A stretch of DNA of 64,000 bases from Apostichopus japonicus (lineage: Eukaryota > Echinodermata > Holothuroidea > Aspidochirotida > Stichopodidae). The notes beneath the pieces were generated by a model. The model worked only from the letters and a program-made list of their open reading frames with translations, did no database searches and was not told where the DNA came from. Shown piece by piece: positions 1 through 14,555 of this stretch. Within the stretch, counting starts at the first letter, position 1, and each line of letters starts with the position of its first letter. A program made the position numbers and the translations under genes. The stretch spans positions 1,302,501 to 1,366,500 of the forward strand of contig NC_092570.1 of NCBI RefSeq assembly GCF_037975245.1, read 5' to 3'.

Positions 1-1946
1 TCAACTTCAAAACTGATAACCCTGTCTTTATTTTTGTAACGAATGATTGCCTCTCACTGAAATTAAGAAAACTGCAATGAAGATAGTGACCTTTTATTGT
101 GTACTTAGAAAGGTAAACAACAGTTTTGTCGAAAAACAGTTAAATACTGGCATTTTTCCATCTCTCGATTGGACACTCTTCAGACGTGCCTGGTTTGCCA
201 CACAGGACCTACTTCCGATCTTCTCTGAAAGTTTGCCAAAATTCTTAGGACATTTCGGTGATAACATATTCTTTAAGTGCGCCCTCTTCAATTGCTAGCA
301 TACGCCAGAGTCATTTACATATGGCAGAGCACGGTAGGCGTGATTGCAGTCCAGGAATGTATAAAGAACCCCTTTGTGTCCTATTAGCTACAATTTGCTG
401 GCACCTTACTGGACCATACTTTCGAATGGTTACATATTTTGTCTGTTCACTTATCAATTGATGGCAGTTTCTGGTGCAGATCTGGTTAATTCAAATACTG
501 GTCCATTTAATCACATAGATCTCACTCATTCATACATGTCTTGTCACTGAGATATTATACTCTGTCGACAATTTGTGCAATAATGGTATTAAAATGCCTA
601 TACCAATCCCACACTCTAGTGGCATTGAAACGAAAATTGATAGGTTGGCGGAGTGGTTCCATGAGGAAGTCTAAGCCAACCTTGTGCAATGACGACATTT
701 ATAGCTGACGTATTCAGTCCTGTAGTGAGCATTGCCTGCTATACTAGAATTATATGTACAGAGTAAGGACCCGATAGTGTGTCCTACCTTTTCGTATTAT
801 ATTGATATTTTACCTACACCCCTTGAACACCTTTATGTAATATTTATAATACCCTTGTCGTCTTAACACATGATGTATGTATATAACGAAAACAGTGTTA
901 TGATATGAAATCTCAAACCGCCAGAGCCATCGAAAGTACACTGTAGGAGTGAGACTGGGGGGGGGGGGGGGTGCTGTGGTGGGTTATTAGGCTCTTAGCC
1001 CTCGCGTAATACAACTATCCCCATTAAAATTACAACTGAAATCTTGAAATATTACCACCGTTATGTGAAAGATTAAATCAGTAGAACAACAGAAAAATAC
1101 ACAAATTACTCAGCATGCCTACTTGAACTCACAGCTGAGAACTACATGACAAAGAATACTCCGAACATGAGTAATAAGAAAATAAGAACTTTAATAACCA
1201 TGCCAATAAGCTTTGATCATTTAGCGAGATCGCGCTGAATAGCTGGAACCTTTCCCACAAAGTACGAAAATGAAGGAACTATATTTCACTTTCTACCATA
1301 TGTTAAATAAACTTTCCTACATAGCTTTTGACGTAATTGAAGAAAAGGTTTAAATGAGATTCAGTTAAAATCAATTTTTACGGTGATTGCTTTAACGTAC
1401 AAGCCTATATAGTCGTCTCAAATGATGTCACTTTATTTATAACCTCTCGGTTAAAAACACGAATTACTCCACTTGTTGTTCCAGACAGCAACTTCTGATT
1501 CCTCCTTTCTGGCCCAAGGTCGTTATCCTGAAATGTTTGATTCTACGTCTTTTGATATACTTCATCAAGACACATGCATAACGACAAATACATTTGAAAA
1601 AAGAACCCTCCGGCATTTTTATCATTAAAATTCTTCGCCATTAGTAGCACCAGATGTCACAGTGTTCTTTAGAACAGTCGCCTCCGATGCAACTTTGTGA
1701 TTCAGTACATACAGATGTTTTTAAATGGGGGAGGCGTAGAAAACGAAGATGGGTATTCAACGATGGCTTTACATGAGATGAATAACGGGTGATTGAGGCA
1801 TCGAGAAAATGTGAGGGTGATAGTACTAATAATAATAAAAGAAAGTCCATGCATGGTATATACATGCATGCAACTAGATGGTATACGAACCACGCAAATA
1901 TCCGGGATCACATATCAAGCATTATTCACCTTAATTCAACCAAAGG

Positions 1947-2032
1947 GATGATAATGATGGTGGTGATGGTGATGATAGTTATGATGATGACGCCAGTAAT
2001 GATGATGATGATGGTCATGATGATGGTGATGG

Positions 2033-2116
<84 letters not shown>

Positions 2117-2263
2117 CGATGGCGATGATGATGATGATGATGATGACGACGATGATGATGGTGATGATGATGATGATGATGACGATGGCGATGATGATGA
2201 TGATGGTGGTGTTTATGATGATGATGATGTTGATGACGATGGCGATGACGATGACAATGACGA
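1947..2263. repeat. (ATG/GAT)n trinucleotide microsatellite, about 315 bp
   Basis: The tract is nearly all GAT/ATG triplets with scattered GGT, GAC and GGC variants, and its core at about 2025-2115 is uninterrupted. It gives open frames of poly-Met on the plus strand and poly-Ile/Val on the minus strand. Those frames are artefacts of the repeat and not proteins. Confidence 0.95.
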
Positions 2264-3454
2264 CGACGACTACATCTAAGCTATGTATACTTACAGAAAA
2301 TACCACCTGCTCTGGCCGGGAGAGCACCCGATCAATTTTATTCTCCGGATTGGAAACCTATAAGTTTAGACATGTCCGGAATTAACCAAAACGTTTTATT
2401 GAGTTGTTAACTTGATGAGTTAAGAGAAACGTGGTTCGTTTGCCTTGTTAATTTTAATATGCTTAGCGTGTGCATTCCCCTAGTATTAACTGGATATATT
2501 GATTAGTGGCATATGTCCATATGAGGCTCTCGGCTCACTGTAGGCGGTCTCGTCAACAATCATTATGCAGTAAATTGCCTTATCATTATTTCTGCGTTAG
2601 CTCGAACTTTTCACAACAAATTAAGTAAGGAATAAACAACGTCGTTTTCATTTTAAGGGAAAGCACCATGCGCTGCTGGGCCTTTGTATTTGCTCAGATG
2701 TGTATTAAAACTGACAGACAATGTTACCACCTCAACATGTGACCGCGGCCTCACATTCACAAAGGAACACTCACATTAGCTTTCCCTGCATGCGTCCTCT
2801 TTATAATGTATAGTTCGAAGCCAAATGGTTATCTTATATAAATATAATAACCTATTCCCATTCTCATCCTCCCTCCTCAATAACCCCCCCCTACCAAAAA
2901 AACACACAATAAATCAATGTTTTTGAATAAGGTCATCTAGTTAAAAGGGTAGAAGGGTAGAAAGGAAGATATTTTTTCTTGAGAAATAGCATATGTGGGT
3001 TGTGAGTCTATTTAATTCACCCAAACTAATCATGCATATCGTGTCCGACACCTATTATTGCAAACCTGGAATCAACAGATACTGGCAAACCTCTCTAAAG
3101 CAATTTGTTCCTGCTAAACATTACCGGTTGGGTTACACGTTTCCCCGTCGAACGAATACACCTAATTTTAAAATGTAATGTTTCAAAACTTATTTCAAAC
3201 CGGAAGAAAGTAACCTGACATTCGGATCAAACATTAACACTTAACATTTACCTCTAACACTTTCATATATTTATATATAGGCCTATATAGCCAGTATATT
3301 TAGCTAACACAAATCGGACCGCTGTTCAGTTTTTATAAAATTGGTAGCCTTCTGTTTGTTGCCACGTGACCAGTTCAGCCGCGAGGACAATTTCATAACG
3401 TCAAATTAAGTAAACAGAACAGCGAAGCTTACCTAAAAAACTAGGACGGCTAAA

Positions 3455-3565
<111 letters not shown>

Positions 3566-6264
3566 ACATATTTGGTTATAGAATTACATGCATGGTGTAC
3601 CTTTATATCATTGCAGTATACCCATCAAGCCACCACGATGCTGATATATATGATACGCATTCCTTTATTTACAACTAGTATTGCAAATTATTTTAATCGC
3701 CAAATCTCCAGTAAGTCGTATAATTACAAACATTTTTAATGTTAGAATGTTTTTATCAATGATCATGCAAGTATTACTTATATCGAAGTATCGGAATTTG
3801 TAATCACGAGTGTCCTCTTACACGATCGATGATGGAAACCCGCAAACTAAATTAAGAGTACATTCCATTCCGTTACAATTTCAATTTCATAATATGTTGG
3901 AATAATGAATCAAGCCAAACAAAGAAGAAATAAATTAAGGTTAACTCTGAGTAATGACAATTTTTTTATTAAATAAATCCTTTGCAAACATGCGAGGAAA
4001 ATGGATACGATGTTATTTCAAATTATGACGACGAAGCATCAGTCTAACAAGAAGGATAAAATATATACCTCTCGGATGAATGGAATCACCCAAGGGATGT
4101 TTTTTTCATCAAGTCATTTCACGCGAGGCGTCAATATCAATGAAGTAGCGCTATACATTAGAGCTGTGTATCGTAGCCGAGTAACTTTCGATCTAAGATG
4201 AGTTTTATTAATAAGCAATGCATGCGGAGAGATCGTTGCCGATATACCCTGCAAGCAACCTCTTTTATATCACTTCTATATTACGCTATGTTAACCTCAT
4301 GAGGTAATTGCTCTACCGATGATGTGCATGTGGAAAATTAACTTTGTGAAAAACAACACGGAGAGGATATATATGCTTTGTTTTGTATTTTTGAAAGTTT
4401 CATCCGCGACAGTGAAATATTTTACTGTATTTTAGCAAAGAAGACGAAACAGCAGAAGTTCACAAAAATTGAGTTTTGCAAAAATATTAATTTGTAAGTG
4501 CTCTCATTTATTGAAACTATAACATCACAATTTCGGAAGCGTCAGAACTTGCCTATGCTGTTGGTTTGCCTATTAACGGATTTACAAGGACTCTTCTTGA
4601 TTTCTTTATGAGAATAAAGTTACATCTTAAGGTATAAATTGTTTGTTGTACTTCTTATGGCGATTAGGTACAGTGTTATACCAAAACTTACCGTTAAAGT
4701 ATAGACCAATATAAGTTCGGCTGTCACTGACCTTGACAGTATCATTCTTGGCATTTCAAAGTTGAAGAAGAACTTAAGGTAAGTAAATTTTGTTTTTATC
4801 TGTTTTAAACAAGTTTATAATGATTTTATTAAGTTTATCCTTAATGGTTTCAAGGAGTTTACGGTATATGTTTACACTTCTTTGTTTTTATTTTAGCTGA
4901 AGACTGAAAAAAAGTTCTTTCCATTGCATGAAATAAAATCGACCCAAATGTTTTCGAAAAGACAATCGTTAATATAAAAAAAAAATGCGTCGACAACTTG
5001 TTTGGATGATTTTTGTTCATATGACAGGAATTGATGGTTTTTAACCGATTGTTATAAGAAAAAACAAAACAAAAAAACAAGCAAAAAAAAAATCAATTGT
5101 TTGCGGATATTCCTAATAATCATTTAAAATTGTCATTGTTTAACCTGCGTAGATGTATATGAAACTGCAAACATAATATAACCTTTGTAGTATAGGAAAC
5201 ACCCTACTACGACTTTTCTGTGATCATGCATGTATATAAGGTCTTAATTTCTGTTGTGAGAAATATTTTGATTGGCTTAATGCAGTTGGCCTACATCTTC
5301 TCCAAATTTGGCCTTAATTATATCGTTGACATGGCAACCGATAAGGTAGAATAGGGAGTTTCCTACACTTATTTAATCAGTGTGTCTCCGATTCGCGCAC
5401 AGTACTCAGTTAATACATTGTAACATAATAATAACAATAGGAAAGTTATTTATATCTTAGTTAATTGCATGGATGAAAACTAATACAAATTCTACGGTAA
5501 AATCTGCACTTAAACATTTCAACTCAAATCATTAAAAGTGATTTAATTGTTTGAGGGAAAATATGTAACTAAAAGTTATTTTTTTTTACCCAATACTTAT
5601 ACACACTATATACATTTTTTTCAATTTTATAATATTTTAAAAGTGAAAATGTATACTATTGAAGAAAATAATGACGCAGGGCAATTTTATAAAAAAAAAA
5701 AAAAAAAAAAAAAACAGTATCCAGAGCGTACCAAAGTCAACAAACATGTATTGCACTATAAGAGTTAAATTTCAATTAATTCATTCTTAGCATGTGAGTG
5801 AAAAATGTATGATTGTGAACATTCCCAGCAAAGATTAGATGTTACTCGTTTGGAATAAAAAGTGTATATGCTGAAGCAATCCGCCATTAGTCGATTTTAT
5901 TTAAATTTTTGTTTTGCTTTTTTATTATTGTTTAAATTTCATTGATTACAAACAGGTACATGTACCCCAAAATTATAAAAAGGAAAATGTATTTGGAAGA
6001 GCTACGTAATATGCTACACTAAATTGAACAGTATAAGATAATATACGGTATGATATGACATTGCATGCAGGTGATTAAAGGTTTGCTTTAAAATATAGTA
6101 AGCCAGCCTCACACTGACAGAGAGAGAATTAACGAAGATACGGTGACGTTGTTATGGTTTCAGGCGCCTGGTTCAAGAGGAGGAGGGTTGGGGGTGGTGG
6201 CTTCACGCTTGCTTCATTTTAACTTTACTTGACACAAGACCATCAATTTAAAAATTGACTTAAA

Positions 6265-6330
6265 ATTTCGAACCAACACATTGGGGCTCCTGGACTTTGA
6301 GGACACTGGTTCCACTAGTTAGACCATGGA
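6265..6330 (-). mobile_element. Possible decayed tRNA-derived SINE head
   Basis: On the minus strand there is an A-box-like TGGTCTAACTAGTGG followed about 45 bases later by a B-box-like GGTTCGAAATTT. The spacing and order match an internal RNA polymerase III promoter in a tRNA-derived head. No clean cloverleaf or SINE body can be seen, and the satellite array starts about 100 bp away. Chance similarity is possible. Confidence 0.25.
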
Positions 6331-6429
6331 GGTAAAAACAGACGAATCGTCTGAACCACTTATTTCCACGCCTTTGGAAAGAGACACAACGCAACGCGAC
6401 AGACTCGTGATATACTTTTCGTTATGTAG

Positions 6430-7165
6430 GAGCCAAGATCCGTATAGTCGTACAACGAGCCAAGATCAGTATAGTCATACAACGAGTAAAGAAACGTATA
6501 GTCGTACAACTATCCATCGCAAGTGATCCACTTGTCTTCAAGTAGCAATCAAGATACGTATAGTCGTATAACAACTATCCAAGTTCCGTATAGTCATACA
6601 ACGAGTAAAGAAACGTATAGTCGTGCAACTATCCATCGTAAGTGGTCTACTTGTCTTCAAGTAGCAATCAAGATACGTATAGTCGTATAACAACTATATC
6701 CAAGTTCCGTATATAGTCGTACAACGAGCCAAGATCTGTATATAGTCGTAAAACTATCCATTGTAAGTGATCTACTTGTCGCTATATGTAGGAGTCAAGA
6801 TCCGTATTGTCGTACAACGACTCAAGATCCGCCTAGTCGTTCACCAAGAGTCAAGATCCGTATAGTCGTACAACTATCCAAGTTCCGTATATAGTCGTAC
6901 TACGAGCCAAGTTCCGTATAGTCGTACAACTATTCTTTGTAAGTGATCTACTTGTCGCTATATGTAGGAGGCAAGATCCTTATAGTCGTACAACTATCCA
7001 TCGTAAGTGATCTACTTGTCGCTCTGGTAGGAGTCAAGATCCGTAAAGTCGTACAACGAGCCAAGATCCGTATAGTCGTACAACTATCCATCGTAAGTAA
7101 TCTACTTGTCGCTACGTAGGAGTCAAGATCCGTAGTCGCATAACTATCCATCGTATAACTAAACA
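6430..7165. repeat. Higher-order tandem repeat built on a 27-bp unit
   Basis: A 27-bp unit close to AGCCAAGATCCGTATAGTCG plus TACAACG recurs throughout. At the left end three units are followed by a roughly 39-bp spacer that begins ATCCATCGTAAGTG, which makes a compound period of about 117-125 bp. The spacer contains a small hairpin, CTACTTG-TCTT-CAAGTAG. To the right the array degrades by small indels. A plus-strand open frame (6326-6526) enters the array and yields a 9-residue repeat (SQDPYSRTT-like), because 27 is divisible by three. I see no evidence that it is a gene. Confidence 0.85.
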
Positions 7166-7996
7166 ACCAATGATCCACCCGATACACATATTAAACTACT
7201 GAGTATCGGCTGAATGATCGCACGCTGAACGACTGTTTTAAAATGTTAACGACCGGTGCTCCTGTAGGTCACATGCAATTTAACTCCCTGTGATTGGCCG
7301 GTTGTGAAACCCCGGACGCCAAATACCATTCTGGGAAATCAATATTTGCTTCACGATTTTAAAATCTCCATTTCGTCTCATATTTTCCCAACAAAATTCA
7401 AAAACTAATAAATATAATTTCCTTTAGCTAAACTATATACAGTAGGGTTTATATATATATACTGTAACGATCTCCTTCAACCATCATTTGAATTGATTTT
7501 ATTAACAGCATTTACATTTCCCTAAAATATGTTAAAAGTAGCTTCTAAAAATAACTTAATAAAGGCATCCATTCTATATACTGTATCTTACAAAAACAAG
7601 TGTTAAAAAAAATGGTTGTATATACAATCCTGACGTCATGTTTTATTTCTTTCTTATTACCAAAATGTCCTTCCTTTCTGACTAATATTGTACTAAAAAT
7701 ACCGTCATTACAGGACTGGAAATTGCCATTTTTTGCCACTGAAATGCTAATTTTGACTTAAAGAGTAATCGTATGACATATATCTTAGCGACGAAACTCT
7801 TGTGTGAAATCACTATGAAGACACGTCAGCAGTAGTCGTTGAGCCCGAAATTACAAATCAATAACTTTAATTAAATATTACTAGTTTAATTACTGGTAAG
7901 ACAAAACGATCTCGCAGCTGCGTCACACACACGTACGCGCGCATACATACACATAAATAACTGTATAATAAACTGGACTATGGACTGAACAAAAAC

Positions 7997-8027
<31 letters not shown>

Positions 8028-8047
8028 TATATATATATGTATCTATA

Positions 8048-8124
<77 letters not shown>

Positions 8125-10737
8125 TGCTTCGAGTGGATTTATTCCTGTAATACAGAAACACAAGAAGCCAATTACAAGATGGAGTGAAGGTACAAGAATT
8201 GTTTTCATAAGATGAAGTTGCTTGTCATTTGTAAGTGTATTTTTATCTTGACATCAACAGAGCAATACATTAAAAACAGAGAAATTTTATTTTCTACGGA
8301 TACGGTTGATCCAAGGCGGGGGAGATATATGTACGGTCGCAATTCCGTTTTCCGATGAAACAACAAATGTACACAAAATTGTTCATATGCTCCTCTATAA
8401 AATCGAAAAGCTTTACTCGGTGTGCTATTGCTATATAAATACTATACATCCACGTACAAATTGATATAGTCAACGTCCAGAGGGGCGGAAGGGGTTCAAT
8501 TCGGTGGGGGGGGGATGGACAGTTCGAAGAGTAGTGACAAATTTTAATTTTAATTGAAGAGGCAAACCACGAAGTTATCTCAAAACTTTCCAAAGAAATG
8601 TAAACGTCTTTAATTCCGTCCCCAAAATTCCAGTTTGGAATGTTTATCAATGAAAGGACCATTTTAAAATTTAATTTTGTTTCTTCATTTTCAACGAACG
8701 GGCACTTTCTTGCGATGCAATTTTTCAACAAAAGGGCAGTTGCTAAAATAACAAAATTGTACTGTTTTAATCAAGAAAATAATTAAGGGTTATTTTTTTT
8801 CAAAAGCAGCAAATCTAATTTATGCAAAGGAACACTCTGGAGGTTTCACAAAACGGGAGACACGTATAACCTTTGAACCTCCCCCGGCTCCACCGCCGAT
8901 CGTCAAATTGCTAATACAGATATTAAGTTGATGTTGTTAATCAATATTTATCAATACTGAAATCCTTTCATTGTGTTGTCAATCAGATTAAACTATAAAG
9001 TGCTAGCTCAAATAATACATTAAAATGTAAGTCTGAAATTTTCCAATTTCCTCTCTCTAGATATGTACATCTCAATAATGTTAGTACGCAAAACTATCTG
9101 CGCGACGAAATGTAGGGCATCGCATGAAAACATAATTTGTTTACCCATTAAAGACTCAGTTGGCGACAAAGCTAGTAATATGTCTCAATGTCTACGCTGC
9201 AGTTTTATTTTTGTAGAAAAAAATCTGTAGATTGGTAAACTTGCCGAGCAAAAAAGGAAAATAGAAAAAGAAAAAAAGTCACATGCGCATGCTGATATCG
9301 TGCTTCCGGTTGCAAACACATACTTTACACCACATCACACACACAGCGAACCGAGGGTATGAACATAACTGATAACTAATTATTCGTCTTTATGTTTATC
9401 TCTGAGTGGTTTGTGTTCATATATATATATATCCAGTTAAACAGTCGATGAGTATAAATTGACTTACAAATGAAGTCACATTAAAAGGCGACATATTTAA
9501 CAAATCTCGTATACAACATTAATGATATTCATACATTCGTCTCATTTGATACTGCGCATGTGCAAATCACGAGGCGTCCCATTACCGACATAGAATTAAA
9601 TCTGGCACCGAACTGCTAAACCGTTTATAAATCCAATCAAGTGATGTAATCCATTACTAACAGTGTGAAAAGGCATTGAAGGACGTGAGGAAAAGCCATT
9701 AATAAGAGTGTGACAAGACAGTTAAATCAATGAGAAAATATATATGGCAGAAAAAAAGGAGGGGAGGGAGGGGTGGGGGGAGGAATCGTCCAGCCGTAAG
9801 TGGTACCTTTGAAACATTGATGAATCCAAATTAAATTATGTAAAAAAAAAAATGAAACAAGTATATACATGATAATACTATGTATATGCGCAATATTACT
9901 ATTCATTTGTGATATATACATGTAAGGAATTTGAACTTCATTCCTACTAAATTGTAACTGATTTATCATTTCCAGTTTGAGATTCATATGACTGCTTTTC
10001 CATATATATACAGCGTATACACAAACCTCTATTTAGGTTAATAAAATAACGAATTGAATCGACATTCCGCATGGAGCTTGAATAAATCGTATTTGCGCTA
10101 TAAGAAGTTTTAAGTTGGCCTTGAACTTACAGTAAACATGTAAAGAACATGTACTGGGGAAGCAGATTATTGTCAGTAGCCATACAGTCAAGTTACCATG
10201 CAATATAGTACTTCCCTCGGTTTAGGCTGAAACATATTCTTGTATTATAGTTAGTAGCTCTATATAGGCGTCTTAAAATTTGAGCATATAGTTTGTATCG
10301 TGCACGATTGCAGTCTATTTTTAAATATATGATTAAGTGCATGTATGGCGTTCATCACGTAACATTACCGTGTGTGCATGATTCATTAAAAAGCATGGGC
10401 GTTCGGGAGACGTTGATTGATAAGCAAGTGGACCTACCCATTTTAATTTTGAAATAGGTAAGAAAGAAAGGGGCGGGGGAGGATAAAATACTATAGCAAA
10501 AAGACACAATTGTGTTCATTTTGGAGAATGCAGAGCATATTTTCGATATGCTAGCACCCCGCCCCCCCACTCGATCAGTTTTTCTCTAGAACATTATTTG
10601 TAAATAAAAGCCTATGGGATATACTCCATGTAAAATCGAAATATGCATGTGGCGTTAAACATATAAGGATGGTGTATTGGGGAGGGACATACGTCATTGG
10701 CTGACCGATTTCATGTATTGATCTTGATATATCGTAA
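7166..10737. other. Non-coding stretch, no gene recognised
   Basis: Apart from the TA array at 7997-8122, this is AT-rich single-copy-looking sequence with short G or C runs (for example near 8506, 9770 and 10560). The longest minus-strand open frame (8294-8731) crosses a poly-G/C run and resembles no protein I know. Confidence 0.5.
7997..8122. repeat. (TA)n microsatellite with TCTA interruptions
   Basis: Alternating TA is broken by AAATAT, GTATCTATATCT and similar variants. A minus-strand frame through it gives only Tyr-Ile repeats. Confidence 0.95.
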
Positions 10738-11026
10738 TCATGGTCGGATCCAGGATTTTAAAAATCCTGAGGGTGTGGATATGGGGTCGTAAGAGCTGAC
10801 TTCCATGTAGGAGGGGGGGGGGGGGCGTGTATGGGTCTTCCCTCAGATATGAAAAGGTGTGGAATTATGTATTCTGAGGCATCTTTAGGTCTATAATAGG
10901 TCTACAAGTAAGGTTTGTGCTATAATAGCTACTTTAATTTGTTATGCATCCATGGGGTCGGGGGGGGGGGGGGTGGTGGCGGGAGGTGGGGAGGGGGGGG
11001 TGTACACCCCGTGGATCCGCGCCTGG
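10738..11026 (+). mobile_element. Dispersed poly-G element, family A copy 1 (about 289 bp)
   Basis: It starts with TGGTCGGATCCAGG and ends with GTGGATCCGCGCCTGG, which read as imperfect terminal inverted repeats around a GGATCC core. Inside are two poly-G runs and a conserved block with ATTCTGAGGCATC, TTTAGGTCTATAA and AAGGTTTGTGCTA. The same block recurs at 19.75, 27.75, 31.59 and 37.57 kb and inverted at 47.86 kb. The ends resemble hAT-type non-autonomous elements. No coding capacity is visible. Confidence 0.7.
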
Positions 11027-12592
11027 TAACGGTCAAATCCTCTTTATTACAATTTGCCATTTCTGTCGTGTATACATCTTCTTTAAACAGCCCTTGTTCA
11101 AGAACTTGACAGGAGGTCAAATATCAGAATGAATGTTTACAACTCACATTTCACTCACAGTTGCCTTATTTTACTAGCTTTGCTTGGATAGAAACTAGAC
11201 CAGTGTTTCACTCCTATTCCTAACATGTTTGCGATTTCTTCTACCCCCTTCTGAACCGCGTCACGAGCCTCGCAGTACATTTTATTTTCTATTCTTTCTT
11301 ATATTTGTTCCATTGAGTCACTTACAATTACTTGCCGTGAAGCCAGACCAAATCGTTACTCTCATAAGTGTGTATGGTTTCACCGTCGATCGATCCACTT
11401 CATTAAATTTCTCCACCGTCGATTTCACCGACCTTCCTTCCTTCTTCCTCCAGTTTTGGGGAAACAGAACGATGACGGGTTATTATCATGTGAATGGCAA
11501 TCGTTTGAAATGTTAAAGTATATCTGTATATATATATATGCCGTGCCTTCGTAACTCTGTAAATAAACCAGGCATACTTTATTAATTATATTCATCGACT
11601 TAATGTGATCTGGTGAGTCAGTCGCAGTCTGAATGTATCAAATACGTCCAATGGAAATACTGAACGAATACGATACATCTGAGAAAATACAATCCTTTTC
11701 TTTACGCCATGCACTAAACCCACAATCGGACAGAAAAGAATTAAAAACAGCAAACTTCCAACCTAAAACTGCGTGGTGAAGCTGCAAACTGCCGTCTATT
11801 TTACAACGTTGTTAAAGAGTGCCCCGCGATGGTTAGAATTAGGCTACCAACAATCTGAAATTTTGTTTGAAATAACAAAATCGACATAGTGAGACAAAAT
11901 CAAAATTATAATAATCGCCACAACCGATATACACATATATATCCTTAAAAGCGATTTCATTGATTAGAATCTGTCAAAATGAATCTTGTATAAAGATAGA
12001 AATGTACCTTGTTTACAGATACAAAAATATCTTGTTTTACAAAAAAAAAAAAAAAAAAAAAAACTACTATTGAATAGGTTCTTTCCTAATTTAGATCACA
12101 TCCAGGAAAGCCATTATAATTCGATTGAAAGAAGCATTTAGGAATCTGTAAGATTTTAAAAGCGACAAAAAACTACCCCTCCCTCACCCCCGGTGGAAAA
12201 TAAAGTTTAAATGATTAAATATTGACGTCTTTTACTATATTCGAGAAATGGTGCGTTCTAATGCATCGATAGGCTGTAAATTATGTCTCTAAGTCTACAC
12301 GCATGGTTGTGCTAATACATACTTTTAAACTTTTTGGGTTAAACAGGAGAGGGGTGTACGCCCCTCACCCTGGACGCACCCCGGCCTTAGGCCGCTCCCA
12401 TGATGTCGCATTTGATGCATTTGACGATAGATAAATATATGCAAGCAGTTGGTTCGCTTTATGGGTCCCAACCTTTGGCAAACAAAGGGCGGTTGTACAA
12501 GCTTAGACCATGCATACATGACTTATGAAATTCATCACATAACATACTTCTCATACGCATCAAATCTATTATTTTTCTTTTCTTTTTCACAG
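11027..12592. other. Upstream flank of the neuroligin-like gene
   Basis: No coding exon is recognised. A 22-base A run lies at about 12042-12063, and a short G/C-rich inverted segment lies near 12345-12400. If a non-coding first exon of the neuroligin-like gene exists, it lies somewhere upstream of 12593, but I cannot place it. Confidence 0.45.
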
Positions 12593-12700
12593 GTGTTTAC
12601 TCCGTGTTGTGCCGGATTTATTAGGTATACATCGGGCATATATGTAAAGGTGCCTCGGATGTGTTTTATTATTCAAGTAATTTGACACTACTTAAGCAAT
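12593..12700 (+). promoter_or_regulatory. Probable 5' UTR segment with splice acceptor
   Basis: A pyrimidine-rich tract (ATTTTTCTTTTCTTTTTCAC) runs into AG at 12591-12592, directly before this segment. That suggests the first coding exon is preceded by an intron and a non-coding first exon. An in-frame TGA lies upstream of the ATG at 12701, which supports that start. Confidence 0.45.
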
Positions 12701-13139
12701 ATGAAGTCACAAATTCAGACACACGGCGTACAACTGGCTTCTGCAAAAGATGTTTTTCTCATCGCGTTTATTTTGCTCCAACTTTTGGATGATTCCTTTG
12801 CAACAGAAGCCCCAATCGTCACCATCTCGACGGGATTGGTACTTGGTAAAAGAGTTTCCTTGAGGAATGACTTTCTGGAGCAAGTTGATCAATATTTGGG
12901 AATTCCATACGCTATGCCGCCAACTGGAGATAAAAGATTTCGCGGAACTACTTATCCCGTAGCTTCATGGGACGATATTCTCAACGCTACGACCTTCGGA
13001 GCAGTATGTCCACAAGCTATTCTTGATGTCGATGCAGCAACGCCTCGATGGATACAAAAACCAATCGAAGATTCGAAACCATTCCTAGAAAAGATGGATG
13101 AGGATTGTCTGTATATCAATGTCTACGTCCCGTTACGAA
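12701..13139 (+). CDS. NLGN: Neuroligin-like exon 1 (aa 1-146)
   Basis: It starts at ATG 12701 and ends at donor AA|GTAAGT, phase 1. It encodes a hydrophobic signal segment ([12 protein letters not shown]), the N-terminal esterase strands with [11 protein letters not shown]-glycosylation site Asn95, and the first cysteine pair, Cys103 and Cys136 ([11 protein letters not shown]). Confidence 0.92.
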
Positions 13140-14323
13140 GTAAGTAATATAGCCTATAACACGTTTCCTTTTCTTCTCACCGTCACTTCAATTGTAGTTC
13201 GGTTCATTCGTCCGTCCGTCCGTCAGTTTTCTGATACGCATTTAACACTCGTTCTTTGCTTTGCGATATGGAATTCATAACAAACATTCTTTCGAGTTAT
13301 CAACCTATGGAAAGGATTTGACGTAATGTTTCCTTAACGTGGAGCCAAATTATCTTTTGAGTGCCTGATTTGCTAGCTACTCGTTACGCACGTGACTAAC
13401 TCTTACATGTCATCAGTTATATGTTGTAACTGTATATGAATAACTTAGCTAGTTCAGTTTGTTTAAATGTCATATTTTCTCACAGGTCTATAGAGCTCTA
13501 TCACTTCATTGTTCATAAATACCGAACTTTACATATTTATCACCTTGCTTCAAGTCAATAAGGTTGTCGCTCGGGGTAAAAAAAACAAATGTTATGACTT
13601 TTTCGCTCCATTCGATCTAATATTGATCAAGTCATTAGTATATTGATAGTGGTAAAATTAATACTTTTGGCTTTAAAAATCTCCGTATTAAAACTTAAAA
13701 TCTAGCCTAACGTGAAAGCATGTTAAGTTGAGAGGTTCTTACCCTTTGTTCCTATATATCTCAAAAACTATTGAAAATCCTTCATAATATTCGTATGTTC
13801 CGCGAGATGCTTTGAAAATAAGATCATGAATCATTGATTCACTCAAAGTTTTCCTATGGTAAACTTTATTTGGGGTAATAAACCTCTCCAACTCATCTAA
13901 CATGCATTAACCTTCTAGGATGGGCGCGATGGGGTCGGGGGGGGGGGTGGAAGGAAACTGTACGCAACATAACGAACTCATAATATCTCTATAACTAAGA
14001 GTAAAATGTAAACGTCTTGAACTGACGCCAATGTATACCGTCTTATCAAGAAAAACACAAGCGGCCATCTTATCGTGTCCATTACCAAATCGTTTTTGTA
14101 TATACAATATGTTCAATAACAACTTAAGTGGATGCCTCCTCAAGCCCGTCTGTTTACGGTACAATATCTTCATAGCTCCGGGCATTTGTATCTTCAAACT
14201 ATTTTGAGAGTGTCATCTGGAGATATGAAGAAATGTGAAGGCAATTTACATTCCCGGTCTTTTATGAATATGCCGTGATATAGTATCTAACTTAGTGTAA
14301 CTGAGCAAATTAAAGGCCATATA

Positions 14324-14419
<96 letters not shown>

Positions 14420-14462
14420 AATATATATATATATAAATATATATAATATATATATTTATATA

Positions 14463-14555
<93 letters not shown>

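Noticed and set aside
172-225. Two 10-base matches to an Illumina adapter (TTCAGACGTG and CTTCCGATCT)
   Set aside because: They are separated by about 25 unrelated bases and in the wrong spacing for the adapter, so chance is more likely than contamination.
1789-2385. Long plus-strand open frame (poly-Met) and its minus-strand partner
   Set aside because: Both are produced by the ATG/GAT microsatellite; no splice sites, start context or family support.
8294-8731. 145-codon minus-strand open frame
   Set aside because: It crosses a poly-G/C run, has no recognisable domain or splice context, and its composition does not look coding.
11229-11516. Plus-strand frame with a hydrophobic N-terminus resembling a signal peptide
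   Set aside because: No family match and no supporting splice sites or downstream exon; AT/CT-rich sequence readily gives such hydrophobic stretches.
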